A stretch of 64,000 bases of DNA, taken from contig OW203723.1 in NCBI GenBank assembly GCA_934045075.1, positions 24,703,615 to 24,767,614 of the forward strand. The letters are read 5' to 3'. Of the stretch, positions 51,946 to 63,639 are shown one piece after another. Below the pieces are notes generated by a model that did not search any database, was not told the DNA's origin, and saw only the letters and a list, made by a program, of their open reading frames with translations. Both the position numbers and the translations under genes were made by a program. The DNA is from Yponomeuta sedellus (taxonomy: Eukaryota; Arthropoda; Insecta; Lepidoptera; Yponomeutidae). Every line of letters starts with the position of its first letter. The stretch's first letter is position 1.

Positions 51946-52115
51946 TATAAAAATGAATCGCTGAATGTGTTAGTAAGCGCAAATCTCGAGAGCAGCTGAA
52001 TCGATTTCGCTGATTTTTTTTTTACAATATTCCTTGAAGTACGGGGATGGTTCTTACGGCCAGAAAAAATAAAGAATCGATGGTATGCGGTACGAAGTTC
52101 GCTGGGTCAGCTAGT
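51946..52115 (-). mobile_element. Repeat-E, reverse orientation
   Basis: AAATCTCGAGAGCAGCTGAA, ATTCCTTGAAGTACGGGGAT, GAAGTTCGCTGGGTCAGCTA. Confidence 0.65.
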
Positions 52116-52586
52116 TTATTAATAAGAATCACGGTTTTATTACTAAATTGTCTGTTGGATTCTTGAATAAATAAAAAACACCACTCGTTACATCGACTAA
52201 ACATAATACCTAGTACCATTCATTGATTACTCACCTGCAACTGCCGACTCTCGGACATGTCACTCCAACACTACAGGTGGGAGCCGTCAGCCGTAACTTT
52301 CGGCCGTAACCATTCATCTTGCCTGACGCGACCTTTCAGGGTGAACTTGCAGCTTCCGACAGTAGGTAGATGGTTCTAGTAATTCCAAGTTACAAATCAG
52401 ATTAGATTACGTTCGGGCGACGTTTCGGCATCAGGTAGCTTACATGGCCTTAAAATACGTGGGTGAAGAACTAATTTGTAAATATGAATAGCTGATTTGT
52501 TCATGGAATGACCAATTGAATTTAGGGGCAGGTATTACAGGATTGTGGCCAGAGAAAATTCTTGTTATCTACCTAATTCTTTAAGA

Positions 52587-52659
52587 TGCTGACTTGAGTG
52601 CTTGTCTGTAATTCTGTATAACATACATACAGAATAAGAGACAAGCACTCAAGCCAGCA
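52587..52659. repeat. Inverted repeat, 21-bp arms
   Basis: TGCTGACTTGAGTGCTTGTC pairs with GACAAGCACTCAAGCCAGCA with one mismatch, around a roughly 30-bp AT-rich loop. Confidence 0.8.
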
Positions 52660-53419
52660 CCTCAAATAATATATTTTAATTATAATCACAGATTTAGCCA
52701 AACCCGAACTAAAAGGTTTCTCTGGAAATAAAGTCTATATCACGGGGTAACGGACCGTGGAAATAAACCATAAACATCAATGAGACGTCTGTAATATCAA
52801 AAGAAACTGTCAACGATCCAAAGCCAATAGTTTCCATCGTTTTATAAACATAGCTTTGCATTTGACTATGACCTACACATTAAAAGAGCTAAAAAACTTT
52901 GGCCAATTGAGTCAGCAATTTTATTTTCACGCAATTGCTTTGATTGTGCGCCGGTCGAGTACTCTTTTCAACTTCTGTTCTCAGCTTTGAAGATATTAAT
53001 AATCTTTTATAGTTCGCCAACGATAATTGCATTGAGACGGAAGACTTTGTATCAAAGATTTCGTTCAAAAGAAAAGTGATCAAGCTCCCTAGGTGATTTA
53101 AGACTTGGATCGAACCCAGAGTTTGCCGGTTTAGAAATAGAGGAGGGGATTACCACTGCATCCTTTATTTTACTGGAGAATTGGCAGCGCCAAGAGCTAT
53201 TGACGTTGGTTTATTTAATGCGTTCGCTCGCCGATTAATGAATGGGTCTGTCGTCGGCAACCTTAGATTCAGCTATATTTGAGGTTATGTACCGATTTCG
53301 TACACTGCTGCTGTAGAAATCAAAAGTACGATGTTGATAGCCTTCCAGATCACAATGCTGTATAGTTTGCCAGCACACAATGTGATAGGGGATAGAGGGT
53401 AGAAAAACACTCCTTAATG

Positions 53420-53463
53420 TCAGCTATACATTTAACGATTCTGATTGTTAAATGTATAGCTGA
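53420..53463. repeat. Perfect hairpin, 17-bp stem
   Basis: TCAGCTATACATTTAAC and GTTAAATGTATAGCTGA with a 10-nt loop. No sign of a pre-miRNA-like bulged extension is obvious. Confidence 0.85.
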
Positions 53464-54124
53464 AAGAAAAGAGTGTTTTGAATGACTGGCGATGCGGTCA
53501 TTAAAAACACTCTTTTGTGTTTATGCGTTTTTTATTGAATTTTAATTAAATTGGTTAAATTTCTTAAAACACGGTTTCTCTAAAACACTCCATAGAGGAA
53601 ATATAAATAATGTATTTTACATCTTTCTCTTTACCACTGACTCAAATTGCATCTGAGGAGTGGTTTGACGAATCGTGTTTTTTATGAATAAGGCTGCAAA
53701 TTTTTACCTACTCCTCCAGTTCGTTTACTAAATTGATATTTAGATTTTCATTCTGCAAACTATAAAGTCCTTTTTTTCACTTCAGCTGCCTGTCAACTGG
53801 ACGTCTCGGTTTCTTGCACTGGCTTGAAGGTCTGACGTTTGTTCGAGTTAATTTTAATTTCGACTCTCGCGTATTATTTAAAACTACGACCCGGTCGCCT
53901 CGTGCGAGGTCAAACTTGCGAACGAACGCGGATTTCTACGAATATCGCTGCGACAGTGTGACAGTGGATCTTCAGGATGATTCCTAAAGCACTGCTTGTA
54001 TGAGCCATTTATCATTTTCCGTGATCCACGGACATTTGGAAACAGATTTTTCAGGAGCATTCCCGAAGAAATTTAGTGGTTTTCATAAATTACTACTATC
54101 GATCAGATGTAATGTAACCTTTCA

Positions 54125-54182
54125 CAGATGCAGGAGGAGACCCGTGCCCCAGCAGTAGGGACATACAAGGGTTGATATCGAT
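54125..54182 (+). mobile_element. 5S-derived SINE, 3' terminal fragment
   Basis: AGATGCAGGAGGAGACCCGT, GCCCCAGCAGTAGGGACATA, CAAGGGTTGATATCGATCAG. TATCGATCAGATGTAATGT also occurs just before it (54098), giving a target duplication of about 18 bp that flanks it. Confidence 0.7.
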
Positions 54183-54835
54183 CAGATGTAATGTGGGAAC
54201 ACTTACATACCCCGTTTAAATTAAGTTCTTGTGTCATCCTTCTGCAGACAGTCCAATGTACGAATTCAACCTATGTAAAGAACACTTTCATCTTTTGAAT
54301 AATGCAAAAAAATTTACGCTCAGCCTGTAGCTGAATAATTGCTTGCGTAACGCTCGCAAATCTTAGTGTGTTTCCTTGACAGAGACAATGTGAATTCTTA
54401 CGCACGTATGAGAGCTGCTGACTTGTATTGGTCTTGACTAACGAAAGGTCGTTCACACAACTGTAAGCTCCAGCCCTTTGTACGTTCTTTGTTAAATGAA
54501 CGTGACGTGGATTTATTATGTTTGTTTTCTTGCATGAAACGCTCAGCCATTCCTAATGACATATAAAAACAAACAGTTAAAATAACCGTGCCAGCTGTCG
54601 GTATAGGTATGACATAGTTTTCAAACAGTCAGTTTGTTACTCGTACCTTACTTACTTGAGTTACGTATTGAGGTTACGTGGGCAGTCGAGTCTGTATATT
54701 TAAAAATAGTGTTCTATGTTGACTTGAATAAATAAACCTAAAATCCCCCCGCGCGCTAACGTTTTGTTGTCTTCTTCTGTTGTTAAAACTGTGTCATATA
54801 TTTTTGCTTAAAGATTAAATCCATCTTTCTTTGTT

Positions 54836-54843
54836 TATAAATA
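54836..54843 (+). promoter_or_regulatory. Possible TATA box of the Unc-89-like gene
   Basis: TATAAATA lies about 210 bp before the start codon and just upstream of a GC-rich stretch (54845-54970). If used, transcription would begin near 54865-54875. A second A/T-rich candidate (TTTATAAA at about 54983) lies closer. A far upstream non-coding first exon cannot be excluded. Confidence 0.3.
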
Positions 54844-55027
54844 ACCCGCGGAACACGCAAAGAGCGGCGCACCGCGGCGTCTGTAAAGGTGCGAATACAG
54901 AGAGAGCAGCCGCCGCGGGCCAGTCTAGCCGCTCTCGTCCTCGCGACCGCACGCGCTCCAGCTCCTCCAGATCGCTCGTTACTTTATAAACACAAAACAC
55001 CGCCGAGGGTGCGCCACACACCTTACT

Positions 55028-55039
55028 ATGCCAGCGTGA
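55028..55039 (+). promoter_or_regulatory. Minimal upstream ORF
   Basis: ATG CCA GCG TGA lies 12 bp before the main start codon and in the same frame. Its context (CTTACTATG) is weaker than that of the main start. It could modestly lower initiation or allow reinitiation, provided the transcript starts upstream of it. Confidence 0.5.
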
Positions 55040-55051
55040 TACAAGCTCAAA

Positions 55052-58000
55052 ATGTCGTTCTGCAGAATCACCGGCCGCAGTAGAGGCCTGCCTAAGCCCA
55101 ACTACTTCCCGCTCCTAGCGCCCATCTCGCCTGCCGACGCGAAGAGATGCTGCAGGATCACGGGCAAGTCATACGGGTTACCGTCGCACCACTACATTCC
55201 AGTACTACTCACGTCTCGCTCCAAGAAATCAAAATGCAAAATAACAAACGTGGCCGGAGAACTCGGACCGCACCATTACTCGCCTGAAATCAACTATGGA
55301 AACAGAAAACATGAAATGCTACCGGACTTTCGATACATATTCCCTGTTTTGGATGGATCCACGGAAGCACAAAAGGCCCTTATGGATATGCTACTAACGA
55401 AAAATGTGACTGAAGAGAAACGCTACGTATACACGGTTCAAGAAAGAAGGTGCAGCTTAGTTTTTTCGGCCCAAATGGAGGCCGCAGTGCGGGATGGTGA
55501 TGTCAGAGATGTGATGCTCGCTAAGGACTCGGACACAGTGCTTATCAAAACAAAACATGGTCGCAACGTCTCAATGGAGTTCAAGGATTTTGCCGAAGAT
55601 GTCGAGATATACGAAGGTGAAGGCCCTAACGCAGAAGTGTTAAAACAACGGGAACAGGAGGAAAGAGATGAGAAAAAGAAGAAGCGTAAGCGTGCTGCTG
55701 GTTTGTCTTCCATGAAAAAAATATTCGAAAACAAAGAAAAGCTGGCTGAAGTGCAAGAGTTACAAGAAGAGAAACAACGCGCAGAACGCGTTTCGAAGAA
55801 AGCCAAACTTGAAGAAATCAAACATGACAAGCATGACGTCAAAACTTTTAACTGCACTCAGTTTGATGTAAACCATATGCGATCCAAATCGAGTATCGCA
55901 ATGTGCACTGGCGAGTGGAAGGATCAAATGCATCCATTGGTCGAATCTTGGGACTGGGACACATTTGAAAAACAACTGAACGACGATCACGTCGTTCCAA
56001 AAATAACTACACTACCATCACCTGTTAAACTGACTCCTTATCACTGTGAAGCCGAGATTTTCGAAGTTGACCGCAATATCAGCGAAGTGTCGATTTCTCT
56101 AGAGAATGTGCCGTGTGTCAACCCTTTAAAACCGATAAAATATAGACCGACAGAGTCCGTTCTATCGGCTGTGAAAGAAATAACAGAAGAACGTATTAAC
56201 GAAACACTAAATGTAGCTGAAAAATTAAGTGAAGATGACAAAATTGATATGCTACCTACCCTAGAGAACTTACCGAAAATAATAAAAAATATTAAGAAAG
56301 GCAAACGCGAAAAGATTTCTAAGGTCCCTGGGCTAACAATAGACATAAACAAAGCGAAGACTTTTATTCCTGGTCATCATGTGAACACACCGCAAGGGCC
56401 CGTATTTGTGCCCGGCCAATCAGTTCAAACCCCATCGGGTCCGGTTTTTATCCCTGGCATAAGCGTCAACACCCCCGCTGGCCCAGGATTAATCCCTGGA
56501 CATATTGTGATGAATGAAACCACAGAAGAACCCTTTTTCCTAGCTGGGCAAGTTTTACAAACCGCCAATGGGGAAGAATTTGTCTGTGGTCAAACTATCA
56601 AAAACAAGGAAGACTCATACCGCTTCACTGAAGGTCAAACAGTCCTATCAGAAGAAGGAATGAAGTTTGTTCCTGGGAAAATTATAAACACCGGTGCGGA
56701 AGAAACTTTTGTACCCGGTCAGACTATACTTACTCCAGAAGGCGTTCAGTTTATGCCCGGCCAGACAATAACAGATAAAACTGGTGTGATTTTCACTCCC
56801 GGACAAAATGCCAAGATCAACAATGAATGGCAGTTTGTGCCAGGCCAAGTAGTCACGCAAGATGATGAATTACACTTCGTGCCCGGCGCTACTTTGGCAA
56901 CTCCGAACGGCTTGAAGTTCGTTCCAGGGCAAACTGTTGCTATAAATGGAGAGACTTGCTTTATTCCTGGAATCACCAAGACAACGAGCAGTGACACCTT
57001 ACAGTTTGTACCTGGCACTACAGTTGAAACCATCGATGGACCCAAGTTTATAGAAGGACAGATAGTTCACACCGATAGTGGAGAAAAATTCATGCCTGGC
57101 AAAACCATTATTGAAGCAAATGGTCATATAGAATTCCAAGTGGCCAAATCGGCTAAAGACATCGTGTTCTCTGAAAGTGCTCCAGTGGGATTACCTATAG
57201 ATATCAAGACTTGTTCCTTATCTGAAGAATCACTGTATGTATTTGGCCACATGGTTCAGACAGCCAAAGGCATCGAGTTCTACCCTGGACCTAGAATGCC
57301 GAAAATGGAAGGCAAAGTTGTACCTGGAAGACTAGTCAAAAATGATGCCAATGAATCGAGGTTCGTGCCCGGAATGATGGTTGAAGGCATCTTTGTACCC
57401 GGCCAAATCGTCTTCACAGAAAATGGAGAACAATTCGTACCTGGCCAAGTCGTCGACACAGCTGACGGTCCCAAATTTGTACCAGGCCAGGTTGTTAATA
57501 CTAAATCAGGACCCAAATTTGTCCCTGGTCAAACGATACACACTATTGATGGCCCTCGATTCGTACCAGGCCAAATTATCGAAACTAAAGCCGGCCCTAC
57601 GTTTATCCCTGGACAAGTGATTTCAACTGAAGACGAAGGGTCAAGATTCGTTCCCGGTCAGGTTGTTGACACAGAAGAGGGACCTAGATTCGTACCCGGC
57701 AGAGTCATAGAGACAGATGATAATGGTGTCACCTTCGTGCCTGGACAAATAGTGCAAACACCTGAAGGACTGAAGTTTGTCGCACCTGATTTGACTGAGG
57801 GAGAAGAAGGCTTGGAATTTTCAGTTCAAAGTTTTGTCGTCACTCCAGAAGAGCTAAAGCTTTTAAAAGTAAAAACAAACCCTAACGACACTACGTCAAC
57901 CAGAGGAGAACTGAGTATTGACACAAACATGCTCAGGCAGCTATCTGAAGCTGGAATGTCAATTGGAAGGCAAGTCCCAGCTGATTTACCCGCTATAAAT

Positions 58001-59656
58001 GTAGTACTAAACCATACGAGAAACGCCGAAGCTCTGAAAGCTTTCGTCACAGATTATGGGCTAAAAGACGGCGTTGCAAATCAACTTATGGCTGTTATTA
58101 CTTCAATCATAGAAATGAGTGCTCACTTGAAGTCTGAGATACGTGATAAGAATAGTGATCAAGGATCTTCTGATGGAAAGAAAAGCAGGGGAAGTAAGAA
58201 ACGCATGGAAGTGCAAGAGCAACCTGCTTTCAAAGGTAACAATGATCAAACTCCACATGAAGAAAACGTGAAGAATTCTATCGCTGCTGCTGTATTAGCT
58301 GCTTTAGTCACCGCTGAACAATTTGAAGAAGTAAATAATAACAATAGTAAAGAAAAATACCAATTGATATTGAAATCTATTGACACTATCTTGGGAAAAG
58401 CCATAGATGCTGATTTCGTATCAGCTATGTACAAAATTCTACAAACAGAAGAGGATAAAGATGTCCTTTGCGAAGAAATTCTTGAGAACTCATCAGAACC
58501 GAAAGTGGAACTTATCAAGATCGCAGTAAATAGCAGTTTGCAAAAACATTCCTTTACCGAAGAAGACATAATTGAAAAGTTTGGTGATTTCCTTAGCAGT
58601 GAGAACGAAGTCCTCGGTCCAGCTTTCAAAAACATCACTAAAAGTGATACAAGTTTGCTTCATCACGTATTGAGTCACATCTCAGACTCGATCTCGTTTA
58701 TCAAAACCGACAATGAAGCTACCGAAACTCTGCAAAAAGCCATTGTAGCAGCTGTACAGGATTCCAGCAACAAGGAACTTGAAAATATTCTACACAACAC
58801 TGATCAGCATGAACTAAAAGAATTGATCATTCAGTCAGTCGGCCTAGCAAAGATTTTGGGCATGAGTGATGTTGCAAAGAGCTTACTAGCCTTTGTAAAC
58901 GACGTAGAGAGTCTATCTAAGATTGCCGATGACGAAACTAGTCTAAACATATTGAGAAGATTAACTGTAATGCGGAAGTTAGCCGATAAGGCACCCGGAT
59001 TGCACGCAGCGCTTAAAAAACTAGAATCCGATGTCGAACTTGCGCGCACAGATCCCAAACTACGCGATTTAGTGCGTGAGAGTGCTGCCCTAATGATCGT
59101 CCCGGAAGAACCACCCTTATTGACTTCAGCTGACGTACCACTTAGCCTGCTGCAGCCAGAAAACGCTCTCGCCATGGAAGACTTCCTCCTCCAACGCAAA
59201 AAGAACCGTCATCAGTCTGGTGCTCTCCTAATCATGAAGAGAGGTCTTCAAGCCGTTGTGCCCCGCGAAGCCAGTCGCGCGGTATTAACCGGCCAAGTTG
59301 CCTATACTGTGCTCGACGAAAATGGAATAAGACACTTTGAGCCCCTACACGTTTTTTCCGCACTGAACTTGAGTCAGCCGACTGCCACTCGTTTCTCCAT
59401 GTATAGCTGCCCAGTAGTAGACGACAAAGATGAAGACTTACAGACGTTCACTGGTTACTGCAACATCAGCAATCATCAGCGAATAACTCGGCTCGGTGGA
59501 TGGGGTCGTAGACTGAGCGGTGTCCTGCTAGACAGAGAGAATACAAGGAGCAGAATGTCCAGTCTGGACAATACGCCTAGTTACAAAGACAGATGGTCAT
59601 CCAGGTCTACGAGTCTGACGAGGTCTAGGTCTAGTTGCAGTCGCAGTCCACCTAAG
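55052..59656 (+). CDS. Unc-89: Unc-89/obscurin-like protein, giant first coding exon
   Basis: This is 1535 codons open from ATG to the donor AAG|GTAATC at 59656 (phase 0). The start is fixed by the context CTCAAAATG and an in-frame TGA at 55037-55039. Layout: three CRIT-type motifs at residues 4, 34 and 62 (CRITGRSRGLPKPNYFP, CRITGKSYGLPSHHYIP, CKITNVAGELGPHHYSP); a Lys/Glu coiled-coil-like stretch at about 197-262; about 32 FVPGQ repeats (437-912); an acidic helical region (about 920-1440); and an Arg/Ser-rich tail at about 1495-1535. The next exon starts an SH3 domain after this Ser/Arg tail, the order found at the N-terminus of Unc-89, a giant M-line protein of muscle with SH3, DH-PH and Ig domains and kinases. 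The name rests on that SH3, its preceding linker and size. Reading through the donor would add 45 intronic residues. Confidence 0.7.
56360..57787 (+). repeat. FVPGQ protein repeat region, about 32 units
   Basis: The unit is 14-15 residues with consensus FVPGQxVxTxxGxx. Units at about residues 775-910 are the most alike (FVPGQVVDTADGPK, FVPGQVVNTKSGPK, FVPGQTIHTIDGPR and so on), suggesting recent duplication. Units near 640-760 are degenerate (FQVAKSAKDIVF, FYPGPRMPK). The DNA period is 42-45 bp. Pro-Gly turns alternating with short hydrophobic segments suggest regular beta-hairpin or beta-solenoid packing, which is inference. Confidence 0.9.
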
Positions 59657-59957
59657 GTAATCAGGATAGAGTTTCTAGATTTTAGGCGTAATCTAAACTT
59701 TTTTCATTTCTTACTTAACATAATCCTTGTCTTATCTAGGTTATATGCTTTCATATCGACCAATAAAGCAGTTGTTAAATTTTCACTCCATTAACTTTTT
59801 TACTGTCTCTGATTTTTACTTTCATATAGTTTTACTGCCTCAGGAGCGAAATATGTTTTTGAAACTGTACACACATGTACAATAAGGTGCACTTAATTTC
59901 AGGAGCTTCGTGTATTGTGTCCAGCATCTTTATCAGTCTGTGTTTCTTTTGTCTTAG
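59657..59957 (+). other. Intron of the Unc-89-like gene
   Basis: 301 bp, donor GTAATC, acceptor TTTCTTTTGTCTTAG. It contains AATAAA at 59762-59767. Confidence 0.8.
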
Positions 59958-60073
59958 GTCGAAGATGTGGTAGTAGCGACTGCGGACTACACAGCGTCAG
60001 CCGACGACGAAGTGTCCCTCAAGGCAGGGGATATTGTCGAGGTTCTCGACACGAAATCCGCCATTGGTTCGAA
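59958..60073 (+). CDS. Unc-89: Unc-89/obscurin-like protein, exon 2 (start of SH3 domain)
   Basis: The exon is 116 bp, entering in phase 0 and leaving in phase 2 at the strong donor GAA|GTAAGTA. It encodes VEDVVVATADYTASADDEVS, LKAGDIVEVLDTKSAIGS. 'ATADYTA' stands in the ALYDY position, and 'DDEVSLKAGDIVEVL' is the classical SH3 RT-loop and second strand. The exon stops before the conserved Trp, which must lie in the next exon beyond 64000 because I find none in 60074-64000. In Unc-89 this SH3 precedes the RhoGEF (DH-PH) module. Confidence 0.75.
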
Positions 60074-62770
60074 GTAAGTAGAAAATACTTAATTTTTCAC
60101 TGGGTTTGTGAGTGCTTTTGATATTTATTATCTGGAAAACCTAATAAAAAGTTGTATTCGACATAATTGTGATTTTCCAGAATTTTAGCTCTGTGCTATA
60201 TAGATATATAAGACAGTGCGGGTAATTTTTCTGTTAGCAAATGTCCGATTTTACACAGTCATAATAACATTCTATTGGTAGTCACACAAAACTTACATTT
60301 TCAAACTAGTCAGCTTGTTCGTGCCTATCTGGCATTGACAAATTACGCCTAAATATTAGTTTATTTAGATAGATAGATAGAAACCCCATTAAAAATGGAA
60401 AGTACACAGATATTTCTTAACCTTAGAGTACATATGGCGGCCTTATAACTAAAAGTGAGCCCTTCCAGACAACCTTTAGATTTTTTGATTTGGATTTACC
60501 AAATCATAGCTTTATAGTAGAACAACCATGAGTTAAAAGTAGTCACAAACCCTGTGTTAGCATGCCAATTTATTACAGGCTTGACCGCATTGATGCGGCT
60601 GTAAAACTAAATATCACCAATAACTGCACAGCCATGCTTGTGCCAGAATAGTTGCGAAACTTTCTGGTATGTTGTCTGTATCAATATAAACGCTGAGATT
60701 TCACTAATACTGTTGTGACTAACTTGTTTATCCATCATTGCATTCCAAGTGTGTATTTTGTTCTTTTCACAATGATATCGTACGTTTTGATGCGCCTCCA
60801 TCCAATGCATTATCTGAACTTAGAATTATGTCATCATTCCATCTTCATTCGACATTTTAATCTCAAAACATAAACCAAGTGAGCTGCTTTACTCGATTAC
60901 TCTGTCAAAACAACGAAATGGAAGATCTCGCAAAACAAAGTTGGATACCTTGCGCGCTTGCACTGATACAGCATTGGAATTTCGTGGTACGACTACACCA
61001 TCAATGCATTCATTCTTCTTAGTGTGTCGATGTTAGCTTGTTATATAAATAGTATTATATCGCGATGGATCGGTACTTTTATAATATATGTAAATGCCAA
61101 AAGACACACCTGAGATCTGCCGAAGCGCCACAGAGACGCCACCACTTACCCTTTCACATAGGCGGTCGTAAAGTTGCCACTCGTGGCTGAAGTGCTAAGA
61201 ATGCACATTAATGTCTAATACTGGATGCGCCGACATTCCAGCGGGACGTCCGTGGTGTAATTTTAGCTCGTGGGTTCGTTGCGCTAGCTTCCGTAATCGC
61301 AACCGAAGACGGTTGGTCTACCGATAAATCTTCACCAGGTTAGGCGTCCCGACGTTGGAAAAGACATATTGCGTTTTGTATGAAATTCTACTGAGACCAG
61401 CATATGCAATTCACGTTGAATGGCCCTCCAACAAATTCATCATTATTAATATTGTCGCATAGTCATGCCATTTATTTATAAGCTTGCCCTAACAAGGTCA
61501 TTCTTTTCACTACAAACAAACAATTTATTTATTGATGGACACACTGCAACAGCTGCAAAATATCAGAGGACTGCAAAGCAGAAATCATAATCTTAAGATT
61601 CCAGAATTTTGCAGCTACAGTGTCAAACTCAAAACAAAGTTGTTTGTATTGACAACTAAGAGTTCAGAAACAATTTAAAAGTATTCCCTGCGGTTAATAT
61701 CTCACATCACACAAGAATAATACCATACATAATAATATTATCGACATTAAATCATAAAAGAGTCTTTCTTAATTAAATAACAATCATCAGCAGCTTTTAT
61801 TGACCCGTTCATCAAATCATACACAACAAAGTCATGCAAAGACGTAATTTGAGTATACATTGTTTACGCAGGTACAGAGGGCGGACTTATTGTTACGAGA
61901 AACATTTCTTCCAGCCTAGAGGGTTATCATTAGATTACGTTTTCAGTGTGCCAGCATATAGGATGTACTACCATTAAATTTGGAAGTTGAACTTCTCAAA
62001 TTAGCAGGTTAAGAAGACAAATTTACTCAAAATACAGTAAAATATTATTTTCATCAAAATTGTTGCCTTATCATTGTAAATATCTGGCTTATCAAAAGAA
62101 TCTGTGTTATTTGTGTATATCGTATTTTGTGATCCCCAATGCATATTTAGTGCTAAAATTGTGATAATTTGTAAAGATACACCCGTCATTTAAATGTGTT
62201 ATCATTCGTTGGTCATTTATTGTTACTTGTGCATAATATTGTATCCCATATGTTTGGTAAATGATGTGATTTAATTAGCAAGATATAAATGAATAAAACA
62301 AACAATTGTGAGTTTATTTTATGGAACTAGTTTATGTATACTAATAAGTGACATTTTGTGACAATTTAAAAGTCATATTTCAGAAGCTTCATCGGACTGA
62401 AGAACGCGGTCAGCTTTGTAAATATTTATTGTGTTGCTTTTTATGTTACATGTTTTAATATTGTGATTTTGAAAAGTCAAACTGTCTGTAGTATGACTAT
62501 TGGGTAAGATAACAACAAAAACACTTATAAACAATTTATGAGAGTGATATGCATAAACGAAGAATAAGTTTACGTACATAAACTAACGGTCTTACTGATA
62601 AGACACGATTGGCCTAAAACAACCTCGAAAGGAAAAAATATAATCTGTTATAACGTTTTTTTCTTTAAGGCAGATTATTTAAACTGCCTATGTGAAGTGT
62701 CTTAAAGAATGAAATTCTTCTAAATAATACCGAAGACTATCTCTGTAACATTTAAAACACATATCGAAGA
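60074..62770. other. Intron of the Unc-89-like gene, nothing recognised
   Basis: No splice-bounded open segment continuing an SH3 domain in phase 2 was found. A short (GATA)n tract occurs at 60367-60380. Confidence 0.45.
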
Positions 62771-62774
62771 TATA

Positions 62775-62972
62775 GTCTGTTAGCTTATAGAATATACCTC
62801 GGCTACTATCGGATAGAAGCGGATATATTCGTATTATAGAAATATCGGAACTAATATTACACTTAATTTCGAAATTGGAACTCGATCATCAGTACGAAAA
62901 CCGGCGAAAATTGGCGAAAACCGAAGCCTACTCTAGAGCCCGAGGTATATTCTAAAAGCTATAGACTATACA
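62775..62972. mobile_element. MITE-6 copy 2, uninterrupted
   Basis: TATAGTCTGTTAGCTTATAG, AATATACCTCGGCTACTATC, GAAATATCGGAACTAATATT on the left; GCCTACTCTAGAGCCCGAGG, TATATTCTAAAAGCTATAGA, CTATA on the right. It contains a small direct duplication (GGCGAAAA) near 62903-62920. It lies in the Unc-89-like intron. Confidence 0.75.
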
Positions 62973-63179
62973 AACTGTGGCTTGAAGGCCACAAAGACTT
63001 ATCCGGCGAGTACGATGGCAATAGGAATATCTACTAGAAACTATAGATAATTAATTGCAAAACGCAATGTAGGTAATTTCACCGTACAAAAGTATGTGGT
63101 ATTCTCTTCCAAACTTCCCGTTTCTTATTAGAGGACGTAGCATTGTAGCATTTAGTTTAATTGTTATTGACATTTTAAA

Positions 63180-63272
63180 TGTTGTTGATGAAGCGAAGGT
63201 GATCTTTCTGGATCGTGGCAAGTGGCAGTCCCTGGTTTTCGCTCTGGGATACAGGCTTGAGGTTATGTTACA
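63180..63272 (+). pseudogene. LINE C-terminal fragment (RRACMQRLMNV family)
   Basis: GTTGTTGATGAAGCGAAGGT, GATCTTTCTGGATCGTGGCA, AGTGGCAGTCCCTGGTTTTC, GGGATACAGGCTTGAGGTTA. In translation: VVDEAKVIFLDRGKWQSLVF, matching 12385-12500 (minus). Confidence 0.6.
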
Positions 63273-63639
63273 TATTTTGTATGGAAATTTAAAGTATATG
63301 CCATTAACCAACCAAAGTATGAACCTGTTTTCCCAATTCTGTCGTAAAAATTGTCTATATCTACTTAAAATGTTAACGAAATAAAAAAACGTTCTTTTTA
63401 CTTAAACTAAGAAAAAGAATTTCCACTTTAGTAAATAGTATGAATAGTACCAACCGCTTTTGCTTTATAAGCACCCTGCTCCTGTAATGACTGGTGCTTC
63501 TATGTTAATCGTATAATTTGTTATTTTGTGTAAAGTAAATCAGTCCATCAATAATCATCGCTTTCGGGTCAAGTTCTTTGCCGAGAAATAGCTATAAAAT
63601 CTCCACTCTGACCATATTTTATAAAATCATATTTAACTT

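Larger units (their letters stand above)
52116..54120. other. Intergenic, with small palindromes
   Basis: Apart from the hairpins listed separately, no gene or recurrent repeat. Short pieces at 53480-53700 (AAAACACTC variants) resemble the small MITE relatives at 28855 and 32745. Confidence 0.35.

Noticed and set aside
55438..59199. Several minus-strand ORFs of 70-139 codons inside the giant exon.
   Set aside because: They are shadows of the plus-strand coding frame, favoured by its codon use, with Ser/Phe/Pro-rich composition and no domains.
59657..59794. Read-through of the giant exon into the intron, adding 45 residues and a stop, with AATAAA at 59762.
   Set aside because: A downstream acceptor and SH3 exon in matching phase fit better. 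The poly(A)-like signal lies only 25 bp before the stop, so cleavage would probably remove or crowd the stop codon. A short isoform is possible but unsupported.
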